From: Zea mays
Taxonomy: Eukaryota > Streptophyta > Magnoliopsida > Poales > Poaceae
Assembly (NCBI RefSeq): GCF_902167145.1
Contig: NC_050097.1
Coordinates: forward strand, 224,955,034 to 225,019,033
Length of the DNA: 64,000 bases
Direction of reading: 5' to 3'
Shown: positions 1-12,800 of the stretch, one piece after another
Layout: each line of letters starts with the position of its first letter
Position numbering within the stretch: position 1 is the first letter of the stretch
Program-made: the position numbers and the translations under genes
The notes under the pieces: generated by a model
What the model was told of the DNA's origin: nothing
Databases searched by the model: none
What the model saw: the letters and a program-made list of their open reading frames with translations, nothing else

Positions 1-240
1 TTCTAGCTCGGGGACTTCCTCCGTCCCCGGGACACGAGCAACTCCACCGCCAAAGTAACCCAGCCTCTGCATATCTTGCACGCGGACCGACGACATCCAC
101 GACACGCCAAAATCCACAGAATCGCCGGCGCGCAACTCCTCCGCCACCAAACTACTCAGCGTCTCCTCAGACGAGGCGTCGGCAGGCGGCGAGGCGTCGG
201 CCGGCGGCGTAGCGGCAGCGGAAGAAGAGGAGGTCGGCAT
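1..240 (-). CDS. Antisense ORF of the gypsy element, first exon (partial)
   Basis: Read on the minus strand, an ATG at 240-238 opens a frame that stays open for 80 codons to the window edge. The N-terminus is Ser/Ala/Pro-rich, followed by a region containing VQDMQRLGYFGGG, which I recognise from plant proteins annotated as 'putative gypsy type transposon' (Transposase_28-like). A TATA box lies 160 bp upstream on the same strand (403-410). The frame is antisense to the host retroelement and sits just before its 3' LTR, the same layout as in gypsy B at 48973-52056. Function is unknown. Identification is from motif memory. Confidence 0.6.
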   Translation of the reverse strand, partial: MPTSSSSAAATPPADASPPADASSEETLSSLVAEELRAGDSVDFGVSWMSSVRVQDMQRLGYFGGGVARVPGTEEVPELE

Positions 241-402
241 CGCTACGTACCGTCGGCGGCGGCGGGCGGTCTGCTTCACTCGAGCCAGATCTCCGGCGAA
301 CAAGAGCACGGCGGGCAGACGAGCAGCAAGACGGTGGAAAAGGCGGCTAGGGTTTTCACGGAGCGCGGAAAGTGAAGTTCAAAAAGCACCGACCCCCGCC
401 CC

Positions 403-410
403 CTTTTATA
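403..410 (-). promoter_or_regulatory. TATA box of the antisense gene
   Basis: The minus strand reads TATAAAAG here, followed by about 160 bp of leader to the ATG at 240. Spacing and context fit an RNA polymerase II core promoter for the antisense ORF. Transcription is inferred. Confidence 0.5.
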
Positions 411-412
411 GA

Positions 413-480
413 CAGGGCGCGGCTCTTCGGGAAACCCGCAATCCAACAGGGCGCGGCGCTTCGGGAAACCCGCAATCCAA
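413..480. repeat. Two-copy 34-bp tandem repeat
   Basis: A 34-bp unit containing CTTCGGGAAACCCGCAATCC occurs twice (413-446 and 447-480) with one difference (ggctct versus ggcgct). It lies just upstream of the antisense TATA box, so it could be part of that promoter; that is inference. Confidence 0.7.
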
Positions 481-611
481 CAGTACGGTGTCAATCAACG
501 GTCATGTCAAAAACCCCCGCGGAACCACTTCGAGCGAGGGCAGCGTCTCCGCCATCTAGCGACGTCTTCGGCACCAGGTGACTTTGTCGAACTGGTCCCT
601 CGGAGGGCAAA

Positions 612-1085
612 TGTTGGGGCGAAGGCAAAGACGCCACCCTTCGCTCGAAGTCTTCGCTGCAGTCACCGGTCCGACGGAGACAAAACGGGCAGGGACACCC
701 TTCGCTTTATTCGGCACCAGACGAAGGCCTGCGACGGCGTCATCCCACCGTGCGGCCTCGTCCAGCTCAGAGGCTCACGTGTGATCCGGCCCATTGTAAC
801 GGGCCCTGCGTGGCCGCCGCGTGTTACGTGCCTAATTTGTAAAGGCATTCCTATAATTACAGTCTGTAACCCTGCTTTATGGGAATATTCTCGCGATAAC
901 CTAGGTGGCTGAGGGCACATGCGTCCTTAACACAAGGCGCTGGGCGCTCAGGTACCTATAAATACCCCCGCACAGTGCCCGTGAGAGGCCAGATTAACAG
1001 AGCTATTGCCATCTAGCGCGTAAACCCTGTTAACGTCACTGTTCACCCTTGTTGCCCCCCTTGCGACCGAGAGCAAGTTCCAACA
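612..1085 (+). repeat. 3' LTR of the gypsy element
   Basis: 474 bp, starting TGTTGGGG and ending CCAACA. A promoter-like TATAAATA is at 957-964, followed by a C-rich start region, which would be the U3/R boundary. It is not a solo LTR: the sequence to its left is element interior, and the five flanking bases on the two sides (gcaaa and ggagt) do not match. Confidence 0.75.
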
Positions 1086-1970
1086 GGAGTAACTACTCGC
1101 TCAAGATTAGCTAATTTTTGTGAGCATTCCTCGTTTGTCTCTTCTATTGAGCCTTTCAGGGTAGAAGAGTCCTTGCAAGATCCGGACTGGGTGTTGGCCA
1201 TGCAGGAAGAGCTCAACAACTTCAAGAGGAATGAAGTTTGAGCCTGGTGCCACGTCCAAAGCAAAACGTTGTGGGAACCAAGTGGGTGTTCCGCAACAAG
1301 CAAGGCGAGCACGGGGTGGTGACAAGAAACAAGGCTCGACTTGTGGCAAAAGGTTATGTCCAAGTCGCAGGTTTGGATTTTGAGGAGACTTTTGCTCCTG
1401 TGGCTAGGCTAGAGTCCATTAGAATATTATTAGCCTATGTCTTTCACCACTCTTTCAGGTTGTTTCAAATGGACCTGAAGAGCGCTTTCCTCAATGGACC
1501 AATCAAGGAGGAGGTGTATGTGGAACAACCCCTGGCTTTGAGGATGACAGGTATCCCGACCACGTTTTAAGCTCTCTAAGGCGCTCTATGGACTTAAGCA
1601 AGCCCCAAGAGCATGGTATGAATGCCTTAGAGATTTCTTAATTGCTAATGCTTTCAAGGTTGGGAAAGCCGATCCCACTCTTTTCACTAAGACTTGTGAT
1701 GGTGACCTTTTTGTGTGCCAAATTTATGTCGATGACATAATATTTGGTTCTACTAATCAAAAGTCTTGTGAGGAGTTTAGCAGGGTGATGACACATAAAT
1801 TTGAGATGTCGATGATGGGTGAGTTGACATACTTTCTTGGGTTCCAAGTGAGACAACTCAAGGACGGCACCTTCCTCTCCCAAACGAAGTACACTCAAGA
1901 TCTTCTCAAGAGGTTTGGGATGAAGGACGCCAAGCCCACAAAGACGCCGATGGGAACCGACGGACATGTC
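1086..1970 (+). pseudogene. Copia H pol fragment: reverse transcriptase
   Basis: Part of a polyprotein that copies element RNA into DNA in cytoplasmic virus-like particles. Visible in order: the linker ending in the [16 protein letters not shown] motif, the RT fingers ([33 protein letters not shown]), the SAFLNG block, and the catalytic YVDDIIFG near 1720-1745. The frame is broken near 1240, again near 1530 (short deletion after EEVYVEQP) and near 1565. The fragment stops abruptly at 1970, where the LTR of E begins after atgtc, a candidate 5-bp target site. Inactive. Confidence 0.85.
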
Positions 1971-3183
1971 TGAAAGTCGCCTAGAGGGGGGTGAATAGGC
2001 AAATCTAAAATTTATAAAGTTTAAGCACAACTACAAGCCGAGGTTAGCGTTAGAAATATAATCGAGTCCAAAAGAGAGGGCGAAAGCAAATCACAAGCAA
2101 ATAAGACGGATGACACGGTGATTTGTTTTACCGAGGTTCGGTTCTTGCAAACCTACTCCCCGTTGAGGTGGTCACAAAGACCGGGTCTCTTTCAACCCTT
2201 TCCCTCTCTCAAACGGTCATCTAGACCCAGTGAGCTTCTCTTCTCAATCAATCAAGACACTAAGTCCTCACAAGGACCACCACACAATTGGTGTCTCTTG
2301 CCTTGATTACAATTGAGTTGGAAACCAGAAAGAAGGAAGAAGAAAAGCAATCCAAGCGCAAGAACTCAAATGAACACAAATGTCTCTCTCTCTAGTCACT
2401 ATTTGATTGGAATGATCTTTGGACTTGGGAGAGGATTTGATCTCTTGTTTTTGTCTTTGAATGAAGTCTAGAGCTCTTGTATGAGGTTTGATGGCTGAAA
2501 ACTTGGATGCATTGAAGTGTGGTGGTTGGGGGGTATTTATAGCCCCAACCACCAAGTTGACCGTTGGTGAAGGCTTCTGTCGTATGGCGCACCGGACAGT
2601 CTGGTGCACCAATAGACACTGTCCGGTGCGCCAGCCACGTCACCAGGCCGTTGGGTTCTGACCGTTGGAGCTTCTAACAACTGGGCCACCGGACAGTCCG
2701 GTGGTGCACCGAACAGTCACTATTCACTGTCCGGTGCGCCTTCTGCGCCTGCTTTGACTTCTGCGCGCGCAGTCACGCACTGTAGCGTTTTACTGTTCCT
2801 CTGCAGACGACCGTTGGTGCTGTATAGCCGTTACTCCGCGGCACACCGGACAGTCTGGTGCTACACCGGACAGTCCGGTGAATTATAGCGGAGTGGCTCC
2901 CAGAATTCCTGAAGGTGGCAAGTTTGGAGTTAGGTTCCCTGGTGCACCGGACACTGTCCGGTGCCACACCAGACAGTCTGGTGTGCCAGACCAGGGCTGC
3001 CTTTGGATTGTCTTTTGCTCTTTTTATTTGAACTCTTTCTTGGACTTCTATTGGTTTGTGTTGAACCTTTGGCACCTATAGAACTCATAATCTAGAGCAA
3101 ACTAGTTAGTCCAATTAATTTATGTTGAGCAATTCAACCACCAAAATTCATATAGGAAAAGGTGTAAGCCTATTTCCCTTTCA
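1971..3183 (-). repeat. 3' LTR of Copia E
   Basis: 1213 bp; on the plus strand it starts TGAAAGTCGCC and ends ATTTCCCTTTCA, followed by the pyrimidine-rich complement of the polypurine tract (atctccccctttttgg). A reversed TATA box (tatttata) is at 2534-2541. Several CACCGGACAGTCCGGTG-type palindromes lie between about 2585 and 2995. Confidence 0.85.
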
Positions 3184-6100
3184 ATCTCCCCCTTTTTGGT
3201 GATTGATGCCAACACAAACCAAAGCAAATATAAAAGTGCAGAATTGAACTAGTTTGCATAAGGTAAGTGCAAAGGTTGCTTGGAATGAAACCAATAATTA
3301 TTCCTACTAGATATGCATGGATGGCTTTCTTCTTATTTAAAATTTTGGACCACGCTTGCACCACTTGTTTTTTTTTGCAAATGTTTTGGAAATTCTTTTC
3401 AAAGTCTTTTGCAAATAGTCAAAGGTATATGAATAAAATTTTGAGAAGCATTTTCAAGATATGAAATTTTCTCCCCCTGTTTTAAATGCTTTTCCTTTGA
3501 CTAAACAAAACTCCCCCTCAATGAAATTCTCATCTTAGTGTTCAAGAGGGTTTTTAGTTATTAATTTTGAAGAGGGTATACCAATTTGAAATTATATCAA
3601 AAATAAGATACCAATTGAAAAATCTTCTCTTAACACAAATTTGAAAGACTTCATTTTTGAAATTGGTGGTGGTACGGTCCTTTTGCTTTGGGCTAATACT
3701 TTCTCCCCCTTTGGCATGAATCGCCAAAAACAGATACTTGTGAGTGAAATATAAGCCCTTATTCAAACTTTCTCCCCCTTTGGTAAATAATATAGGAGTG
3801 AAGATTATACCAAATTGGAGAGTGTTGTGGAGCGACGGCGAAGGATGAATAATTCGATGGAGTGGAGTGGAAGCCTTTTGTCTTCGCCGAGGACTCTATT
3901 TCCCTTTCAATCTATGACTTAGCATAATATTCACTTGAAAACACATTAGTCATAGCACATGAAAGAGATATGATCAAAGGTATATAGATGAGCTATGTGT
4001 GCAAAATATCAATCAAAATTCCTAGAATCAAGAATATTTAGCTCATGCCTAAGTTTGGTAAAAGATTTCTCATCTAATGGCTTGGTAAAGATATCGGCTA
4101 ATTGATCTTTGGTGTTAATATAAGCAATCTCGATATCTCCCTGTTGTTGGTGATCCCTCAAAAAGTGATACCGAATGGCTACGTGCTTAGTGCGGCTGTG
4201 CTCAACGGGATTATCCGCCATGCAGATTGCACTCTCATTATCACATAGGAGAGGAACTTTGGTTAATTTGTAACCATAGTCCCTAAGGGTTTGCCTCATC
4301 CAAAGCAATTGCGTGCAACAATGGCCTGCGGCAATATACTCGGCTTCGGCGGTAGAAAGAGCTACATAATTTTGTTTCTTAGAAGCCCAAGACACCAGAG
4401 ATCTTCCCAAGAACTAGCAAGTCCCTGATGTGCTCTTTCTATCAATTTTACACCCTGCCCAATCAGCATCTGAATATCCAATTAAATCAAAAGTGGACCC
4501 CCTGGGGTACCAAAGGCCAAACTTAGGAGTATAAACTAAATATCTCAAGATTCATTTCACGGCCCTAAGGTGAACTTCCTTAGGATCGGCTTGGAATCTT
4601 GCACACATGCATACTGAAAGCATAATATCCGGTCGTGAAGCACATAAATAGAGTAAAGAACCTATCATCGACCGATATACCTTTTGATCTATGGATTTAC
4701 CTCCCATGTCGAGGTCGAGATGCCCATTAGTTCCCATGGGTGTCTTGATGGGCTTGGCATCCTTCATTCCAAACTTTGCAAGAATGTCTTGAATGTACTT
4801 CGTTTGGCTGATGAAGGTGCCCTCTTGGAGTTGCTTCACTTGAAATCCTAAGAAATACTTCAACTCCCTATCATTGACATCTCGAATTTTTGAACCATTA
4901 TCCTACTAAACTCTTCACAAGTAGATTTGTTAGTAGACCCAAATATGATATCATCAACATAAATTTGGCATATAAACAAATCATTTGCAATTGTTTTAGT
5001 AAAGAGAGTAGGACCGGCTTTTCCGACTTTGAAGCCATTAGCGATAAGAAAATCTCTTAGGCATTCATACCATGCTCTTGGGGCTTGCTTGAGCCCATAA
5101 AGCGCCTTAGAGAGTTTATAGACATGGTTAGGGTACTCACTATCTTCAAAGCCGGGATGTTGCTCAACATAGACCTCTTCCTTGATTAGTCCATTGAGGA
5201 AGGCACTCTTCACGTCCATTTGATAAAGCTTGAAGCCATGGTAAGTAGCATAAGCAAGTAAAATGCGAATTGACTCAAGCCTAGCTACGGGTGCATAGGT
5301 TTCACCGAAATCCAAACCTTCGACTAGTGAATATCCCTTGGCCACAAGTCGGGCTTTGTTCCTTGTCACCACACCATGCTCATCTTGTTTGTTGCGGAAG
5401 ACCCACTTGGTTCCTACAACATTTTGGTTAGGACGTGGAACTAAATGCCATACCTCATTCCTCGTGAAGTTGTTGAGTTCCTCTTGCATCGCCAGCACCC
5501 AATCCGAATCTTTAAGTGCTTCCTCTACCCTGTGTGGCTCAATAGAGGAAACAAAGGAGTAATGTTCACAAAAATGAGCAACACAAGATCGAGTAGTTAC
5601 CCCCTTATGAATGTCACCGAGGATAGTGTTCACGGGGTGATCTCGTTGAATTGCTTGGTGGACTCTTGGGTGTGGCAGTCTTGCATCTTGTTCATCTTCC
5701 TTGTCTTTATTATGGGCATCTCCCCCTTGATCATTGTCCTCCTCTTGAGGTGGCTCATATTCTTGATCGTATTCTTCATCATTTTGAGCCTCATACTCAT
5801 CTTGTGTTGGTGGAGATGCTTGCATGGAGGAAGATGGTTGATCTTGTGCTTGTGGAGGCTCTTCGGATTCCTTAGGACACACATCCCTAATGGACATGTT
5901 CCTTAGCGCGACGCACGGAGCCTCTTCATCATCTAGCTCATCAAGATCAACTTGCTCTACTTGAGAGCCATTAGTCTCATCAAACACAATGTCACAAGAA
6001 ACTTCAACTAGTCCAGTGGACTTGTTAAAGACTTTATATGCCCTTGTGTTTGAATCATAACCAAGTAAAAAGCCTTCTACAGCCTTAGGAGCAAATTTAG

Positions 6101-6420
6101 ATTTTCTACCTCTTTTAACAAGAATAAAGCATTTGCTACCAAAGACTCTTAAATATGAAACATTGGGCTTTTTACTGGTTAGGAGTTCATAGGATGTCTT
6201 CTTGAGGATTCGGTGAAGGTAGAGACGGTTGATGGCGTAGCAAGCGGTGTTGACCGCCTCGGCCCAAAACCGATCCGAAGTCTTGTACTCATCAAGCATG
6301 GTCCTCGCCATGTCCAATAGAGTTCTATTCTTCCTCTCCACTACACCATTTTGTTGTGGTGTGTAGGGAGAAGAGAACTCATGCTTGATGCCCTCATCCT
6401 CAAGAAAGCCTTCAATTTGA
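2974..6420 (-). repeat. Tandem unit 1 of 3 (3447 bp)
   Basis: First of three direct copies. Each unit holds the last 210 bp of the LTR (plus-strand sense), the 3' untranslated interior, and pol back to the integrase near the QIEGFL motif. Unit 1 is joined to the genuine LTR on its left. It differs from units 2 and 3 at the bases I checked: 2979 (T, others C), 3577 (T, others C) and 4224 (A, others G). Confidence 0.9.
4009..6420 (-). pseudogene. Copia E pol, tandem copy 1 (integrase C-term, RT, RNase H)
   Basis: Minus-strand pol. The open stretch 6341-4860 has the integrase end from ERKNRT (after the catalytic Glu), the variable linker rich in Glu/Gln, and RT through YVDDIIFG. It stops after FEMSMIGS because of a one-base loss near 4862. 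The next stretch (4863-4552, beginning KYFLGFQV) ends at an in-frame stop. Then 4410-4009 encodes RNase H ([33 protein letters not shown]) after another stop near 4413. All three breaks recur in copies 2 and 3, so they predate the triplication. Copy 1 alone has Cys instead of Arg in the SAIRMADN motif. Confidence 0.85.
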
Positions 6421-9400
6421 GAGTCCGGTGTGCCAGACCAGGGCTGCCTTTGGATTGTCTTTTGCTCTTTTTATTTGAACTCTTTCTTGGACTTCTATTG
6501 GTTTGTGTTGAACCTTTGGCACCTATAGAACTCATAATCTAGAGCAAACTAGTTAGTCCAATTAATTTATGTTGAGCAATTCAACCACCAAAATTCATAT
6601 AGGAAAAGGTGTAAGCCTATTTCCCTTTCAATCTCCCCCTTTTTGGTGATTGATGCCAACACAAACCAAAGCAAATATAAAAGTGCAGAATTGAACTAGT
6701 TTGCATAAGGTAAGTGCAAAGGTTGCTTGGAATGAAACCAATAATTATTCCTACTAGATATGCATGGATGGCTTTCTTCTTATTTAAAATTTTGGACCAC
6801 GCTTGCACCACTTGTTTTTTTTTGCAAATGTTTTGGAAATTCTTTTCAAAGTCTTTTGCAAATAGTCAAAGGTATATGAATAAAATTTTGAGAAGCATTT
6901 TCAAGATATGAAATTTTCTCCCCCTGTTTTAAATGCTTTTCCTTTGACTAAACAAAACTCCCCCTCAATGAAATTCTCATCTTAGTGTTCAAGAGGGTTT
7001 TTAGTTATTAATTTTGAAGAGGGCATACCAATTTGAAATTATATCAAAAATAAGATACCAATTGAAAAATCTTCTCTTAACACAAATTTGAAAGACTTCA
7101 TTTTTGAAATTGGTGGTGGTACGGTCCTTTTGCTTTGGGCTAATACTTTCTCCCCCTTTGGCATGAATCGCCAAAAACAGATACTTGTGAGTGAAATATA
7201 AGCCCTTATTCAAACTTTCTCCCCCTTTGGTAAATAATATAGGAGTGAAGATTATACCAAATTGGAGAGTGTTGTGGAGCGACGGCGAAGGATGAATAAT
7301 TCGATGGAGTGGAGTGGAAGCCTTTTGTCTTCGCCGAGGACTCTATTTCCCTTTCAATCTATGACTTAGCATAATATTCACTTGAAAACACATTAGTCAT
7401 AGCACATGAAAGAGATATGATCAAAGGTATATAGATGAGCTATGTGTGCAAAATATCAATCAAAATTCCTAGAATCAAGAATATTTAGCTCATGCCTAAG
7501 TTTGGTAAAAGATTTCTCATCTAATGGCTTGGTAAAGATATCGGCTAATTGATCTTTGGTGTTAATATAAGCAATCTCGATATCTCCCTGTTGTTGGTGA
7601 TCCCTCAAAAAGTGATACCGAATGGCTACGTGCTTAGTGCGGCTGTGCTCAACGGGATTATCCGCCATGCGGATTGCACTCTCATTATCACATAGGAGAG
7701 GAACTTTGGTTAATTTGTAACCATAGTCCCTAAGGGTTTGCCTCATCCAAAGCAATTGCGTGCAACAATGGCCTGCGGCAATATACTCGGCTTCGGCGGT
7801 AGAAAGAGCTACATAATTTTGTTTCTTAGAAGCCCAAGACACCAGAGATCTTCCCAAGAACTAGCAAGTCCCTGATGTGCTCTTTCTATCAATTTTACAC
7901 CCTGCCCAATCAGCATCTGAATATCCAATTAAATCAAAAGTGGACCCCCTGGGGTACCAAAGGCCAAACTTAGGAGTATAAACTAAATATCTCAAGATTC
8001 ATTTCACGGCCCTAAGGTGAACTTCCTTAGGATCGGCTTGGAATCTTGCACACATGCATACTGAAAGCATAATATCCGGTCGTGAAGCACATAAATAGAG
8101 TAAAGAACCTATCATCGACCGATATACCTTTTGATCTATGGATTTACCTCCCATGTCGAGGTCGAGATGCCCATTAGTTCCCATGGGTGTCTTGATGGGC
8201 TTGGCATCCTTCATTCCAAACTTTGCAAGAATGTCTTGAATGTACTTCGTTTGGCTGATGAAGGTGCCCTCTTGGAGTTGCTTCACTTGAAATCCTAAGA
8301 AATACTTCAACTCCCTATCATTGACATCTCGAATTTTTGAACCATTATCCTACTAAACTCTTCACAAGTAGATTTGTTAGTAGACCCAAATATGATATCA
8401 TCAACATAAATTTGGCATATAAACAAATCATTTGCAATTGTTTTAGTAAAGAGAGTAGGACCGGCTTTTCCGACTTTGAAGCCATTAGCGATAAGAAAAT
8501 CTCTTAGGCATTCATACCATGCTCTTGGGGCTTGCTTGAGCCCATAAAGCGCCTTAGAGAGTTTATAGACATGGTTAGGGTACTCACTATCTTCAAAGCC
8601 GGGATGTTGCTCAACATAGACCTCTTCCTTGATTAGTCCATTGAGGAAGGCACTCTTCACGTCCATTTGATAAAGCTTGAAGCCATGGTAAGTAGCATAA
8701 GCAAGTAAAATGCGAATTGACTCAAGCCTAGCTACGGGTGCATAGGTTTCACCGAAATCCAAACCTTCGACTAGTGAATATCCCTTGGCCACAAGTCGGG
8801 CTTTGTTCCTTGTCACCACACCATGCTCATCTTGTTTGTTGCGGAAGACCCACTTGGTTCCTACAACATTTTGGTTAGGACGTGGAACTAAATGCCATAC
8901 CTCATTCCTCGTGAAGTTGTTGAGTTCCTCTTGCATCGCCAGCACCCAATCCGAATCTTTAAGTGCTTCCTCTACCCTGTGTGGCTCAATAGAGGAAACA
9001 AAGGAGTAATGTTCACAAAAATGAGCAACACAAGATCGAGTAGTTACCCCCTTATGAATGTCACCGAGGATAGTGTTCACGGGGTGATCTCGTTGAATTG
9101 CTTGGTGGACTCTTGGGTGTGGCAGTCTTGCATCTTGTTCATCTTCCTTGTCTTTATTATGGGCATCTCCCCCTTGATCATTGTCCTCCTCTTGAGGTGG
9201 CTCATATTCTTGATCGTATTCTTCATCATTTTGAGCCTCATACTCATCTTGTGTTGGTGGAGATGCTTGCATGGAGGAAGATGGTTGATCTTGTGCTTGT
9301 GGAGGCTCTTCGGATTCCTTAGGACACACATCCCTAATGGACATGTTCCTTAGCGCGACGCACGGAGCCTCTTCATCATCTAGCTCATCAAGATCAACTT

Positions 9401-9867
9401 GCTCTACTTGAGAGCCATTAGTCTCATCAAACACAATGTCACAAGAAACTTCAACTAGTCCAGTGGACTTGTTAAAGACTTTATATGCCCTTGTGTTTGA
9501 ATCATAACCAAGTAAAAAGCCTTCTACAGCCTTAGGAGCAAATTTAGATTTTCTACCTCTTTTAACAAGAATAAAGCATTTGCTACCAAAGACTCTTAAA
9601 TATGAAACATTGGGCTTTTTACTGGTTAGGAGTTCATAGGATGTCTTCTTGAGGATTCGGTGAAGGTAGAGACGGTTGATGGCGTAGCAAGCGGTGTTGA
9701 CCGCCTCGGCCCAAAACCGATCCGAAGTCTTGTACTCATCAAGCATGGTCCTCGCCATGTCCAATAGAGTTCTATTCTTCCTCTCCACTACACCATTTTG
9801 TTGTGGTGTGTAGGGAGAAGAGAACTCATGCTTGATGCCCTCATCCTCAAGAAAGCCTTCAATTTGA
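6421..9867 (-). repeat. Tandem unit 2 of 3 (3447 bp)
   Basis: Direct copy offset by exactly 3447 bp. Its left edge joins integrase sequence (ttcaatttga) to an LTR fragment (gagtccggtgtgccag) with a shared AGT at the joint. It begins with a 210-bp LTR fragment (6421-6630) inside the element body. I saw no difference from unit 3. Confidence 0.9.
7456..9867 (-). pseudogene. Copia E pol, tandem copy 2
   Basis: Same content and same breaks as copy 1 (open stretches 9788-8307, 8310-7999 and 7857-7456). It begins at the integrase joint and has no upstream protease or Gag, so it could not be translated as a polyprotein. The RNase H motif reads SAIRMADN, matching other Copia copies in the window. Confidence 0.85.
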
Positions 9868-12800
9868 GAGTCCGGTGTGCCAGACCAGGGCTGCCTTTGG
9901 ATTGTCTTTTGCTCTTTTTATTTGAACTCTTTCTTGGACTTCTATTGGTTTGTGTTGAACCTTTGGCACCTATAGAACTCATAATCTAGAGCAAACTAGT
10001 TAGTCCAATTAATTTATGTTGAGCAATTCAACCACCAAAATTCATATAGGAAAAGGTGTAAGCCTATTTCCCTTTCAATCTCCCCCTTTTTGGTGATTGA
10101 TGCCAACACAAACCAAAGCAAATATAAAAGTGCAGAATTGAACTAGTTTGCATAAGGTAAGTGCAAAGGTTGCTTGGAATGAAACCAATAATTATTCCTA
10201 CTAGATATGCATGGATGGCTTTCTTCTTATTTAAAATTTTGGACCACGCTTGCACCACTTGTTTTTTTTTGCAAATGTTTTGGAAATTCTTTTCAAAGTC
10301 TTTTGCAAATAGTCAAAGGTATATGAATAAAATTTTGAGAAGCATTTTCAAGATATGAAATTTTCTCCCCCTGTTTTAAATGCTTTTCCTTTGACTAAAC
10401 AAAACTCCCCCTCAATGAAATTCTCATCTTAGTGTTCAAGAGGGTTTTTAGTTATTAATTTTGAAGAGGGCATACCAATTTGAAATTATATCAAAAATAA
10501 GATACCAATTGAAAAATCTTCTCTTAACACAAATTTGAAAGACTTCATTTTTGAAATTGGTGGTGGTACGGTCCTTTTGCTTTGGGCTAATACTTTCTCC
10601 CCCTTTGGCATGAATCGCCAAAAACAGATACTTGTGAGTGAAATATAAGCCCTTATTCAAACTTTCTCCCCCTTTGGTAAATAATATAGGAGTGAAGATT
10701 ATACCAAATTGGAGAGTGTTGTGGAGCGACGGCGAAGGATGAATAATTCGATGGAGTGGAGTGGAAGCCTTTTGTCTTCGCCGAGGACTCTATTTCCCTT
10801 TCAATCTATGACTTAGCATAATATTCACTTGAAAACACATTAGTCATAGCACATGAAAGAGATATGATCAAAGGTATATAGATGAGCTATGTGTGCAAAA
10901 TATCAATCAAAATTCCTAGAATCAAGAATATTTAGCTCATGCCTAAGTTTGGTAAAAGATTTCTCATCTAATGGCTTGGTAAAGATATCGGCTAATTGAT
11001 CTTTGGTGTTAATATAAGCAATCTCGATATCTCCCTGTTGTTGGTGATCCCTCAAAAAGTGATACCGAATGGCTACGTGCTTAGTGCGGCTGTGCTCAAC
11101 GGGATTATCCGCCATGCGGATTGCACTCTCATTATCACATAGGAGAGGAACTTTGGTTAATTTGTAACCATAGTCCCTAAGGGTTTGCCTCATCCAAAGC
11201 AATTGCGTGCAACAATGGCCTGCGGCAATATACTCGGCTTCGGCGGTAGAAAGAGCTACATAATTTTGTTTCTTAGAAGCCCAAGACACCAGAGATCTTC
11301 CCAAGAACTAGCAAGTCCCTGATGTGCTCTTTCTATCAATTTTACACCCTGCCCAATCAGCATCTGAATATCCAATTAAATCAAAAGTGGACCCCCTGGG
11401 GTACCAAAGGCCAAACTTAGGAGTATAAACTAAATATCTCAAGATTCATTTCACGGCCCTAAGGTGAACTTCCTTAGGATCGGCTTGGAATCTTGCACAC
11501 ATGCATACTGAAAGCATAATATCCGGTCGTGAAGCACATAAATAGAGTAAAGAACCTATCATCGACCGATATACCTTTTGATCTATGGATTTACCTCCCA
11601 TGTCGAGGTCGAGATGCCCATTAGTTCCCATGGGTGTCTTGATGGGCTTGGCATCCTTCATTCCAAACTTTGCAAGAATGTCTTGAATGTACTTCGTTTG
11701 GCTGATGAAGGTGCCCTCTTGGAGTTGCTTCACTTGAAATCCTAAGAAATACTTCAACTCCCTATCATTGACATCTCGAATTTTTGAACCATTATCCTAC
11801 TAAACTCTTCACAAGTAGATTTGTTAGTAGACCCAAATATGATATCATCAACATAAATTTGGCATATAAACAAATCATTTGCAATTGTTTTAGTAAAGAG
11901 AGTAGGACCGGCTTTTCCGACTTTGAAGCCATTAGCGATAAGAAAATCTCTTAGGCATTCATACCATGCTCTTGGGGCTTGCTTGAGCCCATAAAGCGCC
12001 TTAGAGAGTTTATAGACATGGTTAGGGTACTCACTATCTTCAAAGCCGGGATGTTGCTCAACATAGACCTCTTCCTTGATTAGTCCATTGAGGAAGGCAC
12101 TCTTCACGTCCATTTGATAAAGCTTGAAGCCATGGTAAGTAGCATAAGCAAGTAAAATGCGAATTGACTCAAGCCTAGCTACGGGTGCATAGGTTTCACC
12201 GAAATCCAAACCTTCGACTAGTGAATATCCCTTGGCCACAAGTCGGGCTTTGTTCCTTGTCACCACACCATGCTCATCTTGTTTGTTGCGGAAGACCCAC
12301 TTGGTTCCTACAACATTTTGGTTAGGACGTGGAACTAAATGCCATACCTCATTCCTCGTGAAGTTGTTGAGTTCCTCTTGCATCGCCAGCACCCAATCCG
12401 AATCTTTAAGTGCTTCCTCTACCCTGTGTGGCTCAATAGAGGAAACAAAGGAGTAATGTTCACAAAAATGAGCAACACAAGATCGAGTAGTTACCCCCTT
12501 ATGAATGTCACCGAGGATAGTGTTCACGGGGTGATCTCGTTGAATTGCTTGGTGGACTCTTGGGTGTGGCAGTCTTGCATCTTGTTCATCTTCCTTGTCT
12601 TTATTATGGGCATCTCCCCCTTGATCATTGTCCTCCTCTTGAGGTGGCTCATATTCTTGATCGTATTCTTCATCATTTTGAGCCTCATACTCATCTTGTG
12701 TTGGTGGAGATGCTTGCATGGAGGAAGATGGTTGATCTTGTGCTTGTGGAGGCTCTTCGGATTCCTTAGGACACACATCCCTAATGGACATGTTCCTTAG

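Larger units (their letters stand above)
1..1085 (+). mobile_element. Ty3/gypsy element, 3' end (Tat-like), inserted in Copia H
   Basis: The window opens inside a plus-oriented gypsy element. Seen: a purine-rich stretch just before 612, then an LTR that starts TGTTGGGGCG and ends TTCCAACA at 1085. Immediately after 1085 the sequence changes to Copia reverse transcriptase on the plus strand, so the gypsy element sits inside Copia H. The next five bases, ggagt (1086-1090), should be the target duplication; the partner copy lies left of the window. The internal part carries an antisense reading frame (see 1-240), an arrangement known for Tat-lineage gypsy elements. The family name is not assigned. 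Confidence 0.75.

Noticed and set aside
612..1085. Solo gypsy LTR
   Set aside because: Flanking five bases do not match, and the sequence to the left contains element interior with an antisense ORF.
3170..3364. Short frames in the Copia 3' interior (64-70 codons, repeated at 6617, 10064 and 18000)
   Set aside because: They begin in the LTR end or run through AT-rich non-coding interior, and differ between copies without selection.
5445..5906. Plus-strand 153-codon hydrophobic frame present at 5445, 8892 and 12339
   Set aside because: It is the complement of the acidic linker in pol; triplication only copies the shadow.
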